Positions 60,051 to 64,000 of a DNA stretch of 64,000 nt are shown one piece after another. Source of the DNA: Flavobacterium sp. SLB02 (GTDB lineage: Bacteria > Bacteroidota > Bacteroidia > Flavobacteriales > Flavobacteriaceae); NCBI RefSeq assembly GCF_009664855.1, contig NZ_CP045928.1, positions 1,006,695-1,070,694 on the forward strand, in the 5' to 3' direction. Made by a program: the position numbers and the translations under genes. How positions within the stretch are numbered: position 1 is the stretch's first letter; each line of letters starts with the position of its first letter. The notes beneath the pieces are model-generated. The model was not told where the DNA came from. It was given only the letters and a program-made list of their open reading frames with translations, and made no database searches.

Positions 60051-60088
60051 AAAACACCTGTAAAGATTTTATCTAGAGGTGTTTTTTT
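60051..60088 (-). terminator. Terminator of the response regulator gene
   Basis: AAAACACCT (60051-60059) and AGGTGTTTT (60077-60085) form a 9-bp stem with an inner AGAT/ATCT hairpin. T- and A-runs lie on both sides, so it works in either direction. It lies about 20 bases after the stop at 60109. Confidence 0.75.
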
Positions 60089-60108
60089 GGTTCAATGAGT
60101 TAGATTAT

Positions 60109-60534
60109 CTACTTTACATAGTTGGGAGAAACACAAGTTTCCCAGTAACTTACAATTGTTTTAATCATTTCTTTGATCTCGTTATAGCCGCTTGGCTTAA
60201 CAAAAAATCCCTGAATGGATTTTGAATAAGCATCTACCACATGTTTTTGTTCTGCGCTTGTGGAAAAGAACAAATAAGGAATCGATTTGAGTCGTAAATC
60301 TTCGTTTTGATGAATTTTTTCCCTAAGTTCCATACCATTTAGTTTTGGCATATTGATGTCAGAGAAAATAATAAAAGGCTCAATTTGTGTAGAGGTTAAG
60401 TATTCTAATGCTTTTTCGCCTTCGGAAAAAAAGATAATTTCATTCTTATAATCAAGTTCTGTAAAGATATCAGTTAAAATTTCCTGATCATCCAGATCAT
60501 CTTCAATTATAATAATTGGTCCGCCTTTGTTCAT
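60109..60534 (-). CDS. Single-domain response regulator
   Basis: A 141-residue receiver domain without an output domain. The acidic pocket is Glu11-Asp12-Asp13 (IIEDDLDDQEIL). The phospho-acceptor is Asp59 (FSDINMPKLNG), the switch Ser/Thr lies in FFSTSAE and the conserved Lys113-Pro114 in FFVKPSG. Such stand-alone receivers act as phosphate shuttles or bind partner proteins, often with hybrid histidine kinases. No kinase is adjacent in this window. A TACCTTTG -7 element lies 13 bases upstream. Confidence 0.9.
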   Translation of the reverse strand: MNKGGPIIIIEDDLDDQEILTDIFTELDYKNEIIFFSEGEKALEYLTSTQIEPFIIFSDINMPKLNGMELREKIHQNEDLRLKSIPYLFFSTSAEQKHVVDAYSKSIQGFFVKPSGYNEIKEMIKTIVSYWETCVSPNYVK

Positions 60535-60546
60535 TTAAATTTTTTT

Positions 60547-60554
60547 CAAAGGTA
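60547..60554 (-). promoter_or_regulatory. -7 promoter element of the response regulator
   Basis: Minus-strand TACCTTTG matches TAnnTTTG, 13 bases before the ATG at 60534. There is no clear -33. Confidence 0.45.
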
Positions 60555-60605
60555 GATGTTTATTCTCAGTTATTTCTGGTTTTTATAATTTGCTCATAAT
60601 CAAAA

Positions 60606-60640
60606 AAAACACCTCTGAAGAATAGGTCAAGAGGTGTTTT
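60606..60640 (-). terminator. Terminator of the heavy-metal RND operon
   Basis: AAAACACCTCT (60606-60616) and AGAGGTGTTTT (60630-60640) pair perfectly over 11 bases with a 13-nt loop. On the minus strand a T-run follows. It lies 24 bases after the pump stop. Its stem shares the AAAACACCT word with the terminator at 60051-60088. Confidence 0.88.
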
Positions 60641-60663
60641 AAAAATAAATATAGTAAGATAAA

Positions 60664-63600
60664 TTATGATGCTGTGTTGCTCAAATCTTTTTTACGATAT
60701 ACCAGGTAAAATACCTGTGGCAATACCGTTAAGGATAAAATCATACAGGTTATTAATCCACCAACGATCATAATGGCCAATGGTTTTTGAACTTCAGAGC
60801 CCATTCCTGTTGATAATGCTGCAGGTAATAATCCCAAGGATCCCATTAAGGCAATCATAACAATAGGACGAATTCGGGCATAAATTCCGTTGGATATGGC
60901 ATCTTTTATATGCATTCCCGCCCTCATGTTTTCTTTAATGATTCCGATAAGGACAATACTGTCAATGGCACTGACCCCAAAGAGAATAATAAAGCCAATT
61001 CCAGCTGAGATGCCAAATACAGTTCCTGTAACCCAAAGTGATAGAAAACCACCAATAAAGGCGTAAGGCATTGCGCTTACTGCGACCAAAGTGTCTTTGA
61101 AATTCCCGAAATTGAAATACAGTAAACATAAAATCAAGATCAGTACAACCGGGACAATCATCGCCAATTGTCTCGAAGCCCTTTCTTTGCTTTCAAATTC
61201 TCCTGCCCATTTCATTACATTTTCTTTAGGGAGTTTTACTTCTTGGGCTACTTTTTTCTGAGCTTCATCAATGGTGCTTCCCAAGTCTCGTCCTTCGATA
61301 CTGAATCCTACGGCAATATATCGGCTGTTTCCTTCACGATAGATAAATGTTGGACCTGTTTTATATTCTACGGTAGCAATTTCTTTTAAGGGAACTTTTT
61401 TGCCGTTCATAGTGGGAATCAGGATATCTTCGATCTTTTCTTTTGAGTCGCGATATTCTTTCTCGAAACGCAAGGTGATATCAAAAATCTTTTCATCATC
61501 ATAAAACTTGGTTGCGGCCTGACCTCCAATGGCCATTCTAATAACAGCTTGCGCATCGGCAGTTGTTATGGCGTAACGAGCCATTTTTTCGTCATGAAGC
61601 TGAATTCTCAGTTCAGGTAAACCAATGTTTTTATACACATTAATATCTTCAATTCCTTTTACATCTTTGATGGATTTGGCCACTTTTGCAGCCATTGCCT
61701 CGAGTTGAAAAAGATCATTTCCGAATATCTTAATGACCAACGGACTTTTAACTCCCGCAACATATTCCTCTACGTTATCCTGAATAGGCTGGCTAAATCC
61801 AAACCCAATTCCCGGATACACATCGAGTTCTTTTTTGATCTCGGCAATTAGTTCTTCTTTGCTGATCTTTCTTCTCCACTGGTCCTGATGTTTTAATTCG
61901 ATATGCAATTCGATATTAAAAAATCCCGTTGGATCTGTTCCGTCATTTGGTCGTCCGGTTTGTGTCAGGACAAATTTTACTTCTTCAAACTTCCTTATTT
62001 TGGCTTTCATTTCCTTGGTTAGCCTTACCGCTTCATCCAGATTGATACTGTTAGGCAAAGTGGCTCTTACGTAAATGGCTCCTTCATTGAGTTTAGGAAT
62101 GAATTCTGAACCGTAAAAAGCAAACTTCGCGCAGCAAACTACCAGTAAAGCAATGAAAGCATATAGTGTGGCTTTGCGATGTTTGGTGCTCCACTTAAAG
62201 AGTTTATAAAGGTTTTCTCTAAAGAAACGCGAAATCATATTTTCTTTCTCCACTATGTTTTTCCTGAGCATGACCTTACACATCGCCGGAACATAAGTAA
62301 GGGATAAAATAAGTGATCCTAATAGCGCATAACTTAAAGTAAAGGCCAGGGGAGAGAACATTTTTCCTTCCACTTTGGTGAAAGAGAAAATCGGCATCAG
62401 TGCCACAATCAGGATGATCAGGGCAAAGAAAATATAAGTAGCTACACTGCCCACACTTTTCTTGATAAGTCCCATTTTGCTCATATTATTAAAGCGTTCC
62501 ATTCCTACTTTATGCGCTTTCTTTTCGAGCGATACAAAGACCTGTTCGACAATGACAAGTGTTCCTTCGAGCAGCAATCCAAAGTCCAGTGCTCCCATAG
62601 AAATCAGGTTGGCTGGTAATCCCTGAATTCTAAGCATGATAATGGCAAACAAAAACGAAAGCGGAATCACAGAGGCTACAATCAATGAGGTTCTCCAGTT
62701 GTAAAGGAAAATAAACACGATGAGTGATACCAATAAAATACCTTCAACAAGGTTTTTGGTCACTGTTTTTACCGTTGTGTTTACCAATTCGGTACGGTCA
62801 ATAAAGGGAACAATTTTTACATTATCGGGCAGCACTCTCTCGTTAAGTTCTGCCAAACGATCTTTTAATCTCTTGATGACTTCGCCCGGATTTTCTCCGC
62901 GAAGCATAATTACAATACCTTCAACCACATCGCCCTGATCATCTAAACCTACTTGTCCTAGTCTTGGTTTGGCCGATATGGAAACCTCGGCTACGTGCTT
63001 GACTAATATGGGCGATGATCCTTTGGTTTGGATCAGTATATTGCCAATATCTTTGACCTTATCAATTAAACCCACTCCTCGAACTACATAAGCCTGATCG
63101 CCGCGCTGAATTACGTCTCCACCAACATTTACGTTACTCTTAGACACTGCTTCGTAAACATCTAAGGCAGAGAGATTATAATTTTCGAGTTGCGTAGGAT
63201 TGATTTTGATCTCGAAGATTTTTTCTTCACCACCAAAACTCACCACATCGGCAACACCGGGAACAGCTACGAGTTCTCTCTCGATTACCCAATCCTGAAT
63301 GGCTTTGATCTCCTTGATAGGCAAATCACTTTTGATAACGTATCTAAATATCTCACCCGTTGCTCCGGATGGCGGTTCAATATCCACATCAGCGCCTTCG
63401 GGAAGATCTAATCCGTTAAGGCGATTCGAGGCATATTGCTGTGCGTAAAAATCCTCAACATCATCATCAAACAATACCGTTACAACCGATAATCCGAAAA
63501 GTGAAATAGAACGAACTTCGGTTTTTTTGGGGATGGTATTCATTTGTTTTGAAATGGGAAGTGTGATGAATTTCTCTACTTCTTCGGCGCTTCTTCCCGG

Positions 63601-63768
63601 CCATTGTGTAATAATCCTTGCCCTTGTATTGGTTACATCAGGAAAAGCTTCTATGGGCGTGTGAATATAGCTCACTATACCCGCGACTAGTAATACGGCT
63701 GTCAGGAAAAAAACGATCAGGGAGTTTTTTAGCGAGAAAGCGACCAGTCCTTGTACAAATTTTTTCAT
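60664..63768 (-). CDS. CusA/CzcA-type heavy-metal RND efflux pump
   Basis: A 1034-residue inner-membrane pump of the heavy-metal (HME) RND class. The N-terminus (VQGLVAFSLKNSLIVFFLTA, then PIEAFPDVTNTRARIITQWPG) is a hallmark of the class. The TM4 relay reads GALDFGLLLEGTLVIVEQ, with Asp395, Glu401 and Glu408 spaced as Asp402, Asp408 and Glu415 in CzcA as I recall it, so the middle Asp is replaced by Glu. It drives export of a metal ion from the periplasm or cytoplasm. The metal is uncertain (Cu/Ag or Zn/Co/Cd). It follows an adaptor gene (stop at 63800) by 31 bases and is terminated at 60606-60640. Confidence 0.93.
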   Translation of the reverse strand: MKKFVQGLVAFSLKNSLIVFFLTAVLLVAGIVSYIHTPIEAFPDVTNTRARIITQWPGRSAEEVEKFITLPISKQMNTIPKKTEVRSISLFGLSVVTVLFDDDVEDFYAQQYASNRLNGLDLPEGADVDIEPPSGATGEIFRYVIKSDLPIKEIKAIQDWVIERELVAVPGVADVVSFGGEEKIFEIKINPTQLENYNLSALDVYEAVSKSNVNVGGDVIQRGDQAYVVRGVGLIDKVKDIGNILIQTKGSSPILVKHVAEVSISAKPRLGQVGLDDQGDVVEGIVIMLRGENPGEVIKRLKDRLAELNERVLPDNVKIVPFIDRTELVNTTVKTVTKNLVEGILLVSLIVFIFLYNWRTSLIVASVIPLSFLFAIIMLRIQGLPANLISMGALDFGLLLEGTLVIVEQVFVSLEKKAHKVGMERFNNMSKMGLIKKSVGSVATYIFFALIILIVALMPIFSFTKVEGKMFSPLAFTLSYALLGSLILSLTYVPAMCKVMLRKNIVEKENMISRFFRENLYKLFKWSTKHRKATLYAFIALLVVCCAKFAFYGSEFIPKLNEGAIYVRATLPNSINLDEAVRLTKEMKAKIRKFEEVKFVLTQTGRPNDGTDPTGFFNIELHIELKHQDQWRRKISKEELIAEIKKELDVYPGIGFGFSQPIQDNVEEYVAGVKSPLVIKIFGNDLFQLEAMAAKVAKSIKDVKGIEDINVYKNIGLPELRIQLHDEKMARYAITTADAQAVIRMAIGGQAATKFYDDEKIFDITLRFEKEYRDSKEKIEDILIPTMNGKKVPLKEIATVEYKTGPTFIYREGNSRYIAVGFSIEGRDLGSTIDEAQKKVAQEVKLPKENVMKWAGEFESKERASRQLAMIVPVVLILILCLLYFNFGNFKDTLVAVSAMPYAFIGGFLSLWVTGTVFGISAGIGFIILFGVSAIDSIVLIGIIKENMRAGMHIKDAISNGIYARIRPIVMIALMGSLGLLPAALSTGMGSEVQKPLAIMIVGGLITCMILSLTVLPQVFYLVYRKKDLSNTAS

Positions 63769-63799
63769 GTCTTGTATGGTGTTTATCCCTTAGGGATAA

Positions 63800-64000
63800 T
63801 TAGTTTTTTAATCGTTCGTGAATTAACAGCTGATTTTTAGTAATCACCATTTCACCTTCATTAACTCCTTTATCAAAATAAATCCAGTTATTGTTTTTTA
63901 TAGTAGGATTTACTTCTCTGGTTTCGATCGTGCAATCGTTTTTATAAATCAGAATATGATCGCGATTGTTATCAAAAATGACTGCTTTTGCCGGAAGGGC
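63800..64000 (-). CDS. RND adaptor, CusB/CzcB-like (C-terminal 66 aa, cut by window end)
   Basis: An open frame of 66 codons plus a TAA at 63800-63802 enters from the window edge. It begins ALPAKAVIFDNNRDHILIYK, contains CTIETREVNPTIKNNNWIYF and DKGVNEGEMVITKNQLLIHE, and ends RLKN. This is the membrane-proximal domain of a periplasmic adaptor, in the usual order adaptor-pump. The 5' part lies outside, so signal peptide, metal-binding residues and start cannot be judged. The start coordinate given is the window end. Confidence 0.75.
   Translation of the reverse strand, partial: ALPAKAVIFDNNRDHILIYKNDCTIETREVNPTIKNNNWIYFDKGVNEGEMVITKNQLLIHERLKN

Noticed and set aside
1..64000. CRISPR arrays, rRNA operons, phage or integrase genes, complete IS elements
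   Set aside because: No regularly spaced repeats with spacers, no rRNA signatures, no transposase or integrase frames were found on either strand.

Overview
The window looks like chromosomal DNA of a Flavobacterium-like member of the Bacteroidota. It is strongly AT-rich. Many genes are preceded by the Bacteroidota -7 promoter motif TAnnTTTG, a few with a TTG -33 element at the proper distance. There is a SusC/SusD locus with a DUF6377-type regulator, many small flavobacterial families (KTSC, DUF6526, DUF5004, DinB, DoxX) and numerous intergenic palindromes. I saw no rRNA, tRNA, CRISPR array, phage or complete insertion sequence, so this appears to be ordinary chromosome with accessory clusters.

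Layout. 1-4.6 kb: a TlpA/DUF4369 thioredoxin-like lipoprotein gene split by an in-frame TGA, the remnant of a second copy, and several small conserved genes, one of 48 codons. 4.7-7.4 kb: a VWA protein and a MoxR/Mg-chelatase-type AAA+ ATPase, probably working as a pair. 7.8-14.4 kb: 2OG-Fe(II) oxygenase, MarR regulator with beta-lactamase-fold hydrolase, EamA transporter, a Glu/Leu/Phe/Val dehydrogenase preceded by two tiny Met/Cys-rich ORFs and a terminator, and a sterol-desaturase-family protein. 14.6-26.5 kb: a polysaccharide utilization locus with a divergent SusR-like regulator, DUF5004 lipoprotein, probable glycan-binding protein, SusC, SusD, a GH99/GH71-like lipoprotein and a GH97 lipoprotein. 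The enzymes suggest an alpha-linked glycan. 26.7-34.4 kb: single genes (outer-membrane barrel, unknown membrane protein, DUF6526, deoxyinosine glycosylase, AraC, MarR-GNAT fusion, FAD oxidoreductase).

34.4-40.3 kb: an MCE-type lipid transport operon (MlaE-, MlaF- and MlaD-like) followed by a giant AsmA-family protein and a low-affinity iron permease family protein. 40.5-44.9 kb: a TetR gene overlapping a FabF-like ketoacyl synthase, then a two-domain GT4 glycosyltransferase. 45.3-47.4 kb: five small genes (DoxX, a 69-residue protein, VOC, DinB, a membrane protein). 47.7-49.1 kb: Crp/Fnr regulator and GNAT. 49.3-56.1 kb: TetR, then RND adaptor, HAE1 pump, a 37-residue single-span membrane protein and an outer-membrane factor. 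Four 26-nt repeats with a TAAC-N3-GTTA palindrome lie between regulator and adaptor. 56.5-64.0 kb: alpha/beta hydrolase with ketopantoate-reductase-like gene facing an AraC regulator, GNAT, single-domain response regulator, and a CusA/CzcA heavy-metal RND pump whose adaptor gene runs off the window end.

Most notable points: the 37-residue membrane ORF inside the RND operon, the Met/Cys-rich leader ORFs with attenuator-like terminator before the dehydrogenase, the four-fold operator array, the atypical GH99-like active site, and the TGA in the TlpA-like gene. Coordinates of starts were moved from longer ORFs where promoters, signal peptides or family length argued for an internal ATG.
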